Position numbers and translations under genes: made by a program
The notes under the pieces: model-generated
The model's database searches: none
Told to the model about the DNA's origin: nothing
The model's input: the letters and a program-made list of their open reading frames with translations, nothing else
Part shown: positions 7,723 through 15,928 of the stretch, piece by piece
Layout of the letters: every line of letters starts with the position of its first letter
How positions within the stretch are numbered: the first letter of the stretch is position 1
From: RGDT01 sp964630925
GTDB taxonomy: Bacteria > Planctomycetota > Planctomycetia > Gemmatales > Gemmataceae
Reading direction: 5' to 3'
Assembly (NCBI GenBank): GCA_964630925.1
Contig: CAZVZK010000112.1
Span: forward strand, 1 to 31,905
Length of the DNA stretch: 31,905 bases

Positions 7723-8817
7723 ATGCGCGGCGCGATCCTGGCGGGGTGTCTGGCGGTGATCCTCGCGGGCTGCGGCACGCCGCCACCGGAGCCGCCGCCC
7801 ACGCCGCCCGCCGACGTCGGCGCCCTCGGACGGCTCGAGCCCCGCCGCAAGGTCTACCAGCTCGCCGCACCCGCCTCCTTCGAGGGCGCCCGCATCGAAC
7901 GCCTCCTCGTCGAGGAAGGCGACGCCGTCACCAAAGGCGCCAACATCGCCGAGCTGGACCTCCTCGGCCTCCGCGAGGCCGCCCTCAAGGAGGCCAGGTC
8001 CCAGGTGGCCGTCGCCGACGCACGCCTCGCCCTCGTCAGGGCCGGCGCCAAGCCCGAGGAGGTCGCCGCCCAGTCCGCCACCGTCGAGCAGATGCGCGCC
8101 TCCCTCGAACACGCCGAGGCCAACCACCGCCGCGCCGTCCTCCTCCGCCGCACCTCCGCCATGTCCGCCGAGGACCTCGACGCCCACCGCATGAAGTTCG
8201 ACACGTCGCGCCAGGCCCTGCGCCAGGCAGAGGCCACCCTCGCCGCCCTCAAGGCCGTCCGCCCCGAGGACGTGGCCCTGGCCGCCGCCGAGGTGGCACG
8301 CGCCAGGGCCGGCGTCGAACGCGCCGCCGAGGAGGTCCGCCGCTGCAAGGTGATCTCCCCCATCGACGGCCGCGTCCTCAAGATCCACGCCCGCGCCGGC
8401 GAGCGCGTCGGCGACAAGGGCGTCGCCGAGATCGGCGACACCGCCAACATGGAGGCCGTCGCCGAGGTCTACGAGGCCGACGTGCCCCTCGTCCGCGTCG
8501 GCCAGAAGGCGTCCGCACGCCTCCGCACCCGCGCCGCCCAGAAGCTCACCGGCACCGTCATCCACGTCGGCTCGCTCGTCGGACGCCGCGTCGTGCTGGA
8601 CAACGACCCCGTCAAGGACGCCGACGCCCGCGTCGTCGAGGTGCGCATCCGCCTCGATGCGTCCGCCGCCGTCGCCGGCCTGTCCTACGCCCAGATCGAC
8701 GTGGTCATCCACCGGGGGGGCGTGGGGGGTGAAGCCGAAGGCCCCCCCACCACTCGCGGGGGCGTGGGGGGTGAAGCCGAAGGCCCCCCCACGGGACGTG
8801 GCCGCGGGGAGGGTTGA
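7723..8817 (+). CDS. devB: DevB-type membrane fusion lipoprotein of an ABC exporter
   Basis: Periplasmic adaptor (HlyD/DevB family) linking the DevC permease to an outer-membrane channel. The signal ends in a lipobox LAGC at residues 14-17, so it should be lipid-anchored at Cys17. A proline-rich spacer follows. A biotinyl-lipoyl-like half motif is at about 36-75, a long alpha-hairpin coiled coil at about 78-215 (RSQVAVADARLA, ATVEQMRASLEHAEANHRRA), and the second lipoyl half with CKVISPIDGRVLKI at about 207-220. The beta-barrel follows to about residue 327 (IDVVIH), where the family normally ends. The remaining residues, GGVGGEAEGPPT repeated twice, come from a 42-bp DNA duplication. GGAGG at 7711-7715 sets the start. 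First gene of the operon. Confidence 0.92.
   Translation: MRGAILAGCLAVILAGCGTPPPEPPPTPPADVGALGRLEPRRKVYQLAAPASFEGARIERLLVEEGDAVTKGANIAELDLLGLREAALKEARSQVAVADARLALVRAGAKPEEVAAQSATVEQMRASLEHAEANHRRAVLLRRTSAMSAEDLDAHRMKFDTSRQALRQAEATLAALKAVRPEDVALAAAEVARARAGVERAAEEVRRCKVISPIDGRVLKIHARAGERVGDKGVAEIGDTANMEAVAEVYEADVPLVRVGQKASARLRTRAAQKLTGTVIHVGSLVGRRVVLDNDPVKDADARVVEVRIRLDASAAVAGLSYAQIDVVIHRGGVGGEAEGPPTTRGGVGGEAEGPPTGRGRGEG
8716..8792 (+). repeat. 42-bp in-frame tandem duplication with internal hairpins
   Basis: A 35-base unit at 8716-8750 recurs exactly at 8758-8792, offset by 42 bases or 14 codons. Each unit can fold as GTGGGGGG against CCCCCCAC around a 12-base loop. It adds two copies of GGVGGEAEGPPT to the end of DevB. 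The unit looks like an intergenic hairpin repeat captured by the reading frame. Confidence 0.85.
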
Positions 8818-8819
8818 AG

Positions 8820-9974
8820 GTGCCCCAGAACATCCCCCTCGCCTGGAGGCAGCTCGCCTTCGAGCCCATGCGCACCCTCTCGGCCCTGGCCGGCATCATG
8901 GCCGCCGTCCTCCTCATGTGGTCGCAGCTCGGCATCCTCGTCGCCGTCCAGGAGAGCGCCACCGTCGTCCACCGCCGCGTCGGCCCCGGCCTCGTCGTCA
9001 TCCACCCCCACTCGACCAGCCTCACCAAGCTGCAATCCTTCTCCGGCCGCGCCCTCGCCCGCCTCCTCGCCCACCCCCTCGTCGCCGGCGTCCACGAGAT
9101 CCAGTCCGCCCGCGGCGACTGGAAGGCCCCCGGCGGCTCCCCCGCCCGCTCCATCATCGTCTACGGCCTCGACCCCGGCGTCTGCCCCCTCCAGCTCCCG
9201 GGCCTGGCCGAGGCCCGCGCCCGCCTCAACGCCCCCGACTGCGTCCTCTTCGACGCCGGCTCCAAGCCGGTCTTCGGCCCCGTCATGCCCGCCCTCCGCC
9301 GCGGCGAGGCCTTCGAGGCCGAGCTGGACCACCGCCGCGTCCGCGTCGTCGGCGAGACGCTCATCGGCACCACCATCGACGCCGACGGCCACATCATCAC
9401 CACCCGCGCCAACTTCCTCCGCCTGTTCCCCGGCCGCACGCCGGGCCTCATCGACCTCGGCCTCGTCAGCCTGTGCGAAGGCGCCGACCCCGAGGCGGTG
9501 CGTCGTGATTGCCAGAGCCTGCTCGGCCCGGAGGCGAAGGTGCTCACCGCCGCCGGCTTCCTCGCATTCGAGATGGCCTACCTGCGGGCCAACCATCCCG
9601 TCGAGTTCATCTTCAGCGCCGGCGCCGCCATCGCCTTCTTCATCGGCTTCGTCATCGTCTACCAGATCCTCTACACCGACGTCGCCTCGCACCTGCCGCA
9701 GTTCGCCACCCTCAAGGCGATGGGCTTCACCGACGGCTACCTCCTCCGCATCGTCCTCGGCCAGGGGCTGATCCTGTCGATCCTGGGTTACATCCCCGGC
9801 ACGATCCTGGCGATGGTGGTCTACCTCGTCCTGTGGAAGGTGACGAACCTGCCCATCGTCCCCACCTGGGAGCGAGGCGTCTTCCTCCTGGTGCTGACGG
9901 TCCTGATGTGCTTCCTGTCCGGCATGGTCGCCGTGCGCAAGCTACGCTCCGCCGACCCCGCCGACGTGTTCTGA
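8820..9974 (+). CDS. devC: DevC-type ABC exporter permease
   Basis: A 384-residue FtsX/MacB-like permease of the DevC family. One membrane helix lies at about 17-43 (LSALAGIMAAVLLMWSQLGI), followed by a large periplasmic domain to about 255. Three C-terminal helices follow at about 262-288, 312-340 and 350-372. LKAMGFTDGYL matches the coupling-loop region typical of FtsX-like permeases. GTG at 8820 is chosen since GGGGAGGG is well spaced; a TTG at 8814, overlapping the devB stop, would add two residues. DevBCA systems export glycolipids in heterocyst-forming cyanobacteria; in a planctomycete the cargo is unknown, perhaps a lipid or small amphiphile. Confidence 0.9.
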   Translation: MPQNIPLAWRQLAFEPMRTLSALAGIMAAVLLMWSQLGILVAVQESATVVHRRVGPGLVVIHPHSTSLTKLQSFSGRALARLLAHPLVAGVHEIQSARGDWKAPGGSPARSIIVYGLDPGVCPLQLPGLAEARARLNAPDCVLFDAGSKPVFGPVMPALRRGEAFEAELDHRRVRVVGETLIGTTIDADGHIITTRANFLRLFPGRTPGLIDLGLVSLCEGADPEAVRRDCQSLLGPEAKVLTAAGFLAFEMAYLRANHPVEFIFSAGAAIAFFIGFVIVYQILYTDVASHLPQFATLKAMGFTDGYLLRIVLGQGLILSILGYIPGTILAMVVYLVLWKVTNLPIVPTWERGVFLLVLTVLMCFLSGMVAVRKLRSADPADVF

Positions 9975-9982
9975 GGTGCCGC

Positions 9983-10663
9983 GTGCAGCCGGTCATCGCC
10001 GCGCGAGGCGTCAACTTCTGGTTCGGCGAGGGCGACCTGCGCAAGCAGATCCTCTTCGGCATCGACCTCGACATCCTGCCTGGCGAGGTCGTCCTCCTCA
10101 GCGGGCCGTCCGGCAGCGGCAAGACCACCCTCCTGACCCTGATCGCCGCCCTGCGCACCCTCCGCGACGGCCGCCTGACCGTCCTCGGCGAGGACCTGCT
10201 CGACGCGCCGCAGGCCCGGCAGGTGGCCGTCCGCCGCCGCATCGGCTTCGTCTTCCAGGCCCACAACCTGATGCCGCACCTGACCGCCCTCGACAACGTC
10301 CGCCTCCTCCTGGAGCTGAGCCCGCAGGTGACGCCCACGGAGGGCCGCGAGCGTGCGGCGGCGATGCTGGCCGCCGTGGGCCTGGCCGACAAGCAGCAAT
10401 CGTACCCGGCCCAGCTCTCCGGCGGGCAGCGCCAGCGCGTCGCCGTGGCGCGGGCGCTGGTCAACGGCCCGTCGCTGCTCCTGGCCGACGAGCCGACCTC
10501 GGCCCTGGACGGCCAGTCGGGCCGCGAGGTGGTGGGGCTGATGGAGAGGCTGGCGCGTGAGCGCGGCGTGCCGGTGCTGATGGTGACGCACGACCCGCGG
10601 GTGGCCGACGTGGCCGACCGCGTCATCCACATGGAGGACGGGCGTGTGCAGGGGGGCGGGTGA
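9983..10663 (+). CDS. devA: DevA-type ABC exporter ATPase
   Basis: A 226-residue nucleotide-binding subunit that drives the DevBC exporter. The FGEGDLRKQIL N-terminus is characteristic of DevA. Walker A GPSGSGKT is at 41-48, Q-loop VFQ at 90-92, signature LSGGQ at 145-149, Walker B LLLADE at 165-170, D-loop SALD just after and H-loop VTH at 201-203, so all active-site motifs are intact. The GTG start at 9983 is 8 bases after the devC stop, preceded by AGGTG. Its stop codon overlaps the TetR start in TGATG, showing tight translational coupling. Confidence 0.94.
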   Translation: MQPVIAARGVNFWFGEGDLRKQILFGIDLDILPGEVVLLSGPSGSGKTTLLTLIAALRTLRDGRLTVLGEDLLDAPQARQVAVRRRIGFVFQAHNLMPHLTALDNVRLLLELSPQVTPTEGRERAAAMLAAVGLADKQQSYPAQLSGGQRQRVAVARALVNGPSLLLADEPTSALDGQSGREVVGLMERLARERGVPVLMVTHDPRVADVADRVIHMEDGRVQGGG

Positions 10664-11244
10664 TGGCGGCGCGAGGCGAGAAGCGGGGCCGTATCCTTGG
10701 GGCGGCGCGCGAGCTGTTCCTGCGCGACGGCTTCGCCGGCACGAGCATGGACGCCATCACATCGCTCGCCGGCGTGTCCAAGGCCACCGTCTACGCCCAC
10801 TTCCCCAGCAAGGACGAGCTGTTCGCCGCCCTCGTGCGTGAGACCGCCGCCCCCATCCTGGGCGGCCTGCCCCCGCTGGAGGCCGGCGGGGGCACGGAGA
10901 CGCAGCTGCGGCGCTACCTCGCCGCCATCCGCGCGGTGGCGTTCACCGAGGGGCTGGCCTGGGAGCGCCTGGCCATCGCCGAGGCGACGCGCCACCCGGA
11001 GGTCGGCCGCCTCCTGCACGAGCTGGGCGAGTCGCGCGTCAAGGCGGCCCTCATCGATTTCCTCGCCGCCGCCGGCTGCCCCGACGCCGCCTTGGCGGTC
11101 GAGACGCTGATGGCGGTGACGCTGACGGCCCCGATCCACCGCCAACTGATGGGCGTGGCCGACCCCGCCCATGCCGACCCCGACGCCGGGCTGCTGCCGG
11201 CGATCCGCGCCGTGCTGCGTGCCCACCCGCCGCGCCGCGCATAA
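10663..11244 (+). CDS. TetR-family repressor, probably autoregulating the devBCA operon
   Basis: A 193-residue regulator. Residues 8-54 are the TetR DNA-binding domain, with helix-turn-helix at about 28-47 (MDAITSLAGVSKATVYAHF) and the usual KDELF after it. The rest is the helical ligand/dimer domain, of the AefR-like type by its look. ATG at 10663 overlaps the devA stop (TGATG). Being in the same operon as an exporter and having a perfect TetR-like palindrome at the operon promoter suggest that it represses the operon and is released by the exporter's substrate or an inducing compound. Direct binding is inferred. Confidence 0.92.
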   Translation: MAARGEKRGRILGAARELFLRDGFAGTSMDAITSLAGVSKATVYAHFPSKDELFAALVRETAAPILGGLPPLEAGGGTETQLRRYLAAIRAVAFTEGLAWERLAIAEATRHPEVGRLLHELGESRVKAALIDFLAAAGCPDAALAVETLMAVTLTAPIHRQLMGVADPAHADPDAGLLPAIRAVLRAHPPRRA

Positions 11245-11269
11245 GATGCCCGCTCAGGAGGGCCGGCGT

Positions 11270-11641
11270 ATGATCGAGTGGCCGAAGGTGGTGGGCTGGG
11301 TGTTGTCGGGGCTGATCGGGCTCATGCTGATCGCCAGCGCGGTGGTGAAGTTCGTGGCCGTCGAGATGATGCGCAAGGAGATGCCGCCGGGCATCTTCGC
11401 GTGGATCACGGTCATCGGCATCGGCGAGCTGGCGAGCGCCGTGCTGTTCCTGATCCCGCTGACGGCGCCGCTGGGGACGCTGCTGCTGTCGAGCTACCTG
11501 GGCGGCGCGATCATCGTCCACATGATCAAGCAGGGCGAGAAGCCGGAGGAGTCGTTCGTCTTCCAGTCGGTGTTGCTGATCCTGGTGTGGGTGGCCGGCT
11601 ACCTGCGCGGCACCTGGGGGTGGGGCCAGAGGAAGGCGTGA
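11270..11641 (+). CDS. DoxX-like four-helix membrane protein
   Basis: A 123-residue integral membrane protein with four hydrophobic helices at about 7-27, 44-66, 70-88 and 97-116. The motif SAVVKF near the end of helix 1 and the IGIGELASAVLFLIP segment in helix 2 are typical of DoxX-like proteins. AGGAGG at 11256-11261 sets ATG at 11270, 25 bases after the TetR stop, so it is probably the last gene of the devBCA operon. DoxX relatives have been tied to quinone-linked or thiol redox functions at the membrane; its role here is unknown. Confidence 0.82.
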   Translation: MIEWPKVVGWVLSGLIGLMLIASAVVKFVAVEMMRKEMPPGIFAWITVIGIGELASAVLFLIPLTAPLGTLLLSSYLGGAIIVHMIKQGEKPEESFVFQSVLLILVWVAGYLRGTWGWGQRKA

Positions 11642-11657
11642 CCGGAGGGGACGCCCA

Positions 11658-14600
11658 ATGAGAGCGGTGTTGCTGCCGGCGCTGGTGTTGGCGGGTGCGG
11701 CGTGCGCCGCCGCACCGCCCGCGTCGTTGACGCCCGAGCAGCACAAGACGCTGCTCCAGTGCGAGGCGCTCTGGCAGCGTGCCCAGGCCGACTGGAAGGC
11801 CGGCGCCCACGCCGATGCCGTCGCCGGCATGCGCCAGGCCCTCGCCGTCATGGAGCGCGTCCACGGCCCCCATTCCCGCCCCACCGGCCGCGTCCTCTCC
11901 TGGATCGCCGGGTGGGAGGCCCACCTCGGACGGTGGGAGGACGCCGCACGCTCCCGCGAACGCCTGTGGCGCATCGAGGAGGCCCTCCACGGCCCCGACG
12001 ACTGGCACGCCGCCGACGCCCGCCGCCAGTGGGCCGACGCCCTGGCGCAGGTGAAACGCACCCCCGCGCAGCGGGACGCCCTCCAGAGGGCGAACGGGCT
12101 GTACCAGCAGGCCGCCGACCTCCAGCGCAAGGAGCAATCCGCCAAGGCCGTCCCCCTCCTCAAGGAGTGCCAGGCCCTCCTCAAGGATGTGCACGGCGAG
12201 AGGCACCCCGACCGCGCCTCCGCCCTCAGCGCCCTCGCCTCGGCGTACCACGATCTCGGCGACCACGCCGCCGCCCGTGCCCACCACCTCCAGGCCAACG
12301 ACATTTTCCGTGAGACGCTCGGGGAGCATCACCCGCGGCACGCCGCCGGCCTCAACAACCTCGCCCTCCTGTACAAGTCCCTCGGCGATCACGCCCGCGC
12401 CCTCCCCCTCGCCCGCCGGGCCGTCGCCGCCCTGGGCCGCGCCCGCGGCACCGGCCACCCCGACTACGCCGCCGGCCTCGACAACCTCGCCCAGCTCCAC
12501 CACGCGATGGGCGGCCACGCCCACGCCCTCGCCCTCTTCGAGAAGGCCCTCGACCTCCGCAGGCGCGTCCTCGGCCCGCGCCACCCCGACGTCGCCACCA
12601 CCCTCAACAACCTCGGCTCCCTCCACCTGGACATGGGCGACCACCGCCGGGCCCTCCCCCTGGCCGAGGAGTCCCTCTCCATCCGCAAGGAGGCCTTCGG
12701 CGCCAGACACCCGCGCTACGCCACCGCCCTCATGAGTCTCGCCGCCCTCCACTCCCGCGCCTGGGACCACCAGAAGGCCCTCTCCCTCCTCCAGCAGGCC
12801 GCCGACATCCGCAAGAAGAGCCTCGGCGTCAAACACCCCCTCTACGCCCACAGCCTCGTGGGGCTCGCGCAGATGCACCAGGCCCTCGGCGACCACCACC
12901 GCGCCCTGCCCCTCTGCCAGGAGGCCCTGAACATCCGCAAGGACGTCCTCGGCGAGAAGCACCCCGACTACGCCCGCGCCCTGGACCTCCTCGCCCACTT
13001 GCACTGGGTCATGGGCGACGCCGAACGCGCCATCCCCATGTCCGAGCAGGCGCTAGGGATCAGCGAGGAGGCCTTCGGCAAGAGGCACGTCCGCCACGCC
13101 GTCGCCCTCAACAACCTCGCCGTCCTCCTCATGGATTCCGGCGCCCACGCCCGCGCCATGCCCCTGCTACGCACCGCCGCCGCCGTCCGCAAGGAGGCCC
13201 TGGGCGAGTGGCACCCCGAATACTCCAACGCCCTCAACAACCTGGCCTCCTGCCACCAGAAGGCGGGCGATCACGAGGAGGCCGGCCGCCTCCTCCTCCG
13301 CTCCCTGGCCATCCAGGAGCGGGCCGCCGGCGGACGCCACCCCAGCCACGCCACCGTCCTCCACACCCTCGGCATGCACTGCCTGAGCACCGGCGCCCAC
13401 GCCCAGGCCCTCCGCCTCTTCCGCCGGGCCCTCGACATCTCGCTGGAGACCCTCGGCGAGAGGCACCCCGACACCGTCAACAGCCTCGTCGGCGTGGCCG
13501 GCGCGTATCAGGCCCTCGGGCGGCCCGGAGCCGCCCTCCCGCTCCACGAGAAGGTCATCGCCCTGTCGCGCCGGCAGATCGCCCTCGACGCCTCCGTCAT
13601 GTCCGAACGCCAGCACCGCGCCGCCGCCCAGGCCATCCGCAGCCGGCTCGCCTGGCGTCTCTCCCTCCCCGACGAGGCCGACCACTCCTCGCACACCCAC
13701 GCCCTGTGGTGGAAGGGGTCCGTCTTCGCCGCCCAGCAGGACCGCCGCCGCTTCCTCGTCGCCCAGGCCGACCCGGACACACGCCGCCTCGCCGACGACC
13801 TCCTCGACGCCACCCGCTCCCTCGCCCTCCTCTCCTCCCGCATCGACGCCGAATCCCGCGCCCGCTGTGAGGCGCTGGCGGCCACCCGCGAATCCCTTGA
13901 GGCGCGGCTCGCCGAGGTCAGCGCCGACTTCCGCCTCGCCCGCAGGCCGCCCACCGGCGAGCAGCTCCGCGCCTCCCTCCCGCCTCGCGTCGCCCTCGTC
14001 GATTTCCTCGCCTACGACGGCACCGACCCCGCGAAGCCGCAGACGGCCCAGCGCGCCCTGCCACGCCTCACCGCCTGGGTCGTCCGCGCCGACGCCCCGG
14101 CCGCCCGCTTCGACCTCGGCCCCCTCGCCCCCGTCGAGAAGGACATCGCCTCCTGGCGCCGCGCCCTGGAGTCGGGCCGCGACCCCGGCGCCGCGCCCGC
14201 ACGCCTCCGCAAGGCCGTCTGGGCGCCCCTCGAGAAGGCGATCGGCGGCGCCGACACCGTCCTCGTCTCCCCCGACGGCCCCCTCGGCCGGCTCCCCTTC
14301 TCCGCGCTACCCGGCGCCCGCGCCGGCTCCTTCCTCATCGAGGACGTCCGCCTCGCCATCCTGCCCGTCCCCCAGGTCCTCCCCCGCCTCCTCCTCCCCG
14401 CCGACGGCAAGCCCTCCCTCCTCGCCGTCGGGGGCGTGGACTTCGGCCCCGGCGGCCGCTGGCGCCCCCTCGCCGCCACACGCCCCGAGACCGACGCCGT
14501 CGTCTCCCGCTTCCGCGCCCGCCTCAAGGCCGACGCCGACGCCCTGGCCGGGGCCGAGGCCACCAAGGCCGCCGTGCGCGACGCCCTGCCCCGACACCGC

Positions 14601-15227
14601 TTCGCCCACCTGGCCACCCACGGCTTCTTCGCGCCCGCGTCCCTGCGGTCCGCCGACGAGGCCGGCCTCTCGCGCGGGCCGTCCCGCCTCCTCACCCCCG
14701 CCGGCGTCGCCGGCTGGGACCCCGCGTTGCTGTCCGGCCTCGTCCTCGCCGGCGCCAACCGCCCCACGCCGTACGACGACGGCGTCCTCACCGCCAGCGA
14801 GGTCGCCGAGATGGACCTCTCCAGGCTGGAGCTGGCCGTCCTGTCCGCCTGCCAGACCGGGCTCGGCAAGGAGGCCGCCGGCGAGGGCATGCTCGGCCTG
14901 CAACGCGCCTTCGCCGTCGCCGGGTGCAAGAGCGTCGTCGGCTCCCTGTGGTCGGTGAACGACGCCGCCACGAGTGTGCTGATGGAGCGCTTCTACCTGC
15001 ACCTCTGGCAGAAGAAGAACCTGTCGAAGGTCGAGGCGCTCCGTCAGGCGCAGCTCGACGTGATGCGTCACCCCGAGTGGGTCGAGGCCCGCGTCAAGAA
15101 GCTGTCGGGCCTCGCCGGCCTGCGCGGCCTGGGCGAGGCCGTCGACGTGGTCGTCGCCGGGAAGAAGGAGAGGCGCTCGCCCGTGGCGTGGTGGGCAGCC
15201 TGGCAGCTCTCCGGAGACTGGCGGTGA
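11658..15227 (+). CDS. Secreted TPR-CHAT protein
   Basis: A 1189-residue protein with a signal peptide (about 1-20, ending AACAAAPP), roughly ten kinesin-light-chain-type TPRs and a C-terminal CHAT (caspase HetF-associated) domain. The 42-residue repeats cover about 165-635, each with a variant of LGxxHPxxAxxLNNLAxLxxxxGDHxxALPL. CHAT occupies about 830-1189; HLATHGFF gives His988 and LSACQTG gives Cys1065, the expected catalytic dyad, followed by the usual GSLWSVNDAATSVLMERFY. A cysteine protease activity is therefore likely. It starts 16 bases after the DoxX gene and may be cotranscribed. It ends 8 bases from a convergent gene with no visible terminator. The C-terminal WQLSGDWR has a fossil counterpart at 17278-17310. 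Confidence 0.93.
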   Translation: MRAVLLPALVLAGAACAAAPPASLTPEQHKTLLQCEALWQRAQADWKAGAHADAVAGMRQALAVMERVHGPHSRPTGRVLSWIAGWEAHLGRWEDAARSRERLWRIEEALHGPDDWHAADARRQWADALAQVKRTPAQRDALQRANGLYQQAADLQRKEQSAKAVPLLKECQALLKDVHGERHPDRASALSALASAYHDLGDHAAARAHHLQANDIFRETLGEHHPRHAAGLNNLALLYKSLGDHARALPLARRAVAALGRARGTGHPDYAAGLDNLAQLHHAMGGHAHALALFEKALDLRRRVLGPRHPDVATTLNNLGSLHLDMGDHRRALPLAEESLSIRKEAFGARHPRYATALMSLAALHSRAWDHQKALSLLQQAADIRKKSLGVKHPLYAHSLVGLAQMHQALGDHHRALPLCQEALNIRKDVLGEKHPDYARALDLLAHLHWVMGDAERAIPMSEQALGISEEAFGKRHVRHAVALNNLAVLLMDSGAHARAMPLLRTAAAVRKEALGEWHPEYSNALNNLASCHQKAGDHEEAGRLLLRSLAIQERAAGGRHPSHATVLHTLGMHCLSTGAHAQALRLFRRALDISLETLGERHPDTVNSLVGVAGAYQALGRPGAALPLHEKVIALSRRQIALDASVMSERQHRAAAQAIRSRLAWRLSLPDEADHSSHTHALWWKGSVFAAQQDRRRFLVAQADPDTRRLADDLLDATRSLALLSSRIDAESRARCEALAATRESLEARLAEVSADFRLARRPPTGEQLRASLPPRVALVDFLAYDGTDPAKPQTAQRALPRLTAWVVRADAPAARFDLGPLAPVEKDIASWRRALESGRDPGAAPARLRKAVWAPLEKAIGGADTVLVSPDGPLGRLPFSALPGARAGSFLIEDVRLAILPVPQVLPRLLLPADGKPSLLAVGGVDFGPGGRWRPLAATRPETDAVVSRFRARLKADADALAGAEATKAAVRDALPRHRFAHLATHGFFAPASLRSADEAGLSRGPSRLLTPAGVAGWDPALLSGLVLAGANRPTPYDDGVLTASEVAEMDLSRLELAVLSACQTGLGKEAAGEGMLGLQRAFAVAGCKSVVGSLWSVNDAATSVLMERFYLHLWQKKNLSKVEALRQAQLDVMRHPEWVEARVKKLSGLAGLRGLGEAVDVVVAGKKERRSPVAWWAAWQLSGDWR

Positions 15228-15235
15228 GGCCGGCG

Positions 15236-15923
15236 TCAGCGCCCGTGGACGGGGATCGTCACCGTCAGCGTCTTACCGCCGCGGACGACCTTCAGGACGG
15301 CGGGCTCCTCGAAGGCGTAGGCGCGGAGCAGCGCGTGCCGCAGCGCCGCCGCGTCGGCGGTCTTCACGCCGTTGACCTCCGCGACCTCGTCGCCGGCGAG
15401 CAGCCCGGCGGCCGCCGCGGCGCTCCTCGGAGTGACGGCCGTCACCTTCGTGCCGCCCTTCTCGGGGAAGAGGCCGACGCGGTCCAGGGTGAAGAAGCGT
15501 GTCTTGCCCAGAGGGTTGGTTTGCTTCTCCTTAATCGTGGTCTTGGTAGTGAGGCTGGGGCCGATCTTGATTGTATCGCCGGCGATGAGCACACTCTCGG
15601 AGGCGCCACCACACTTGATTGCCCCCGCCGAGCGGATGACGGATTGGTTGCAGTTTGCAGTTTGCGCCCCCCCCCGCGGACTCCGGGTCGGGCGAGGCCG
15701 CCGCCCGCCTCAGCAGCGGCAGCGCGTCCACCCGGCGTGCCAGACGCCTTACGGCGTCCTCGCGCTGCTTGGGCTCGTCGGCCCCCAGGAGCGCGACGAT
15801 GCGGGCGAGCGGCAGGGTGTCCGCGGGGGGCGCGGCGCCGCGTCCGTCCGGGGCCACGGCCAGGGCGAGGCACGCGACGGCCGAGGCCCCCCAGGCCAGG
15901 GCCGCCCTCTTCATGGGTGTCAT
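15236..15923 (-). pseudogene. HEAT/PDZ exported protein, frameshifted in a G9 run
   Basis: Two pieces in different frames form one recognisable protein. The first, from 15923 (or ATG at 15914), has a signal peptide (MKRAALAWGASAVACLALAVA) and a HEAT-like helix pair (ADEPKQREDAVRRLARRV, LLRRAAASPDPE). The second, read in the next frame, carries ESVLIAGDTIKIGPS and a PDZ domain (VGLFPEKGG, AAAAGLLAGDEVAEVNGVKT). The pieces meet at nine Gs (15667-15675, C on the plus strand); eight would give one 228-residue frame with no stop. A GCAAACTGCAAACTGC repeat lies right beside the run. The PDZ part alone could start at GTG 15592. The gene starts 5 bases after the beta-helix stop, so the two form an operon. 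Phase variation, real decay and sequencing error are all possible. Confidence 0.75.
15667..15675 (-). repeat. Nine-G homopolymer inside the HEAT/PDZ gene
   Basis: A run of nine Gs on the minus strand at the junction of the two reading frames. Removing one base restores the frame, the same direction of change as in the upstream gene. Confidence 0.85.
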
Positions 15924-15928
15924 CGGCG

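Noticed and set aside
11658..15227. TPR-CHAT protein as the Csx29 partner of a type III-E CRISPR system
   Set aside because: No CRISPR array or Cas7-11 gene is present, and the protein has a signal peptide.
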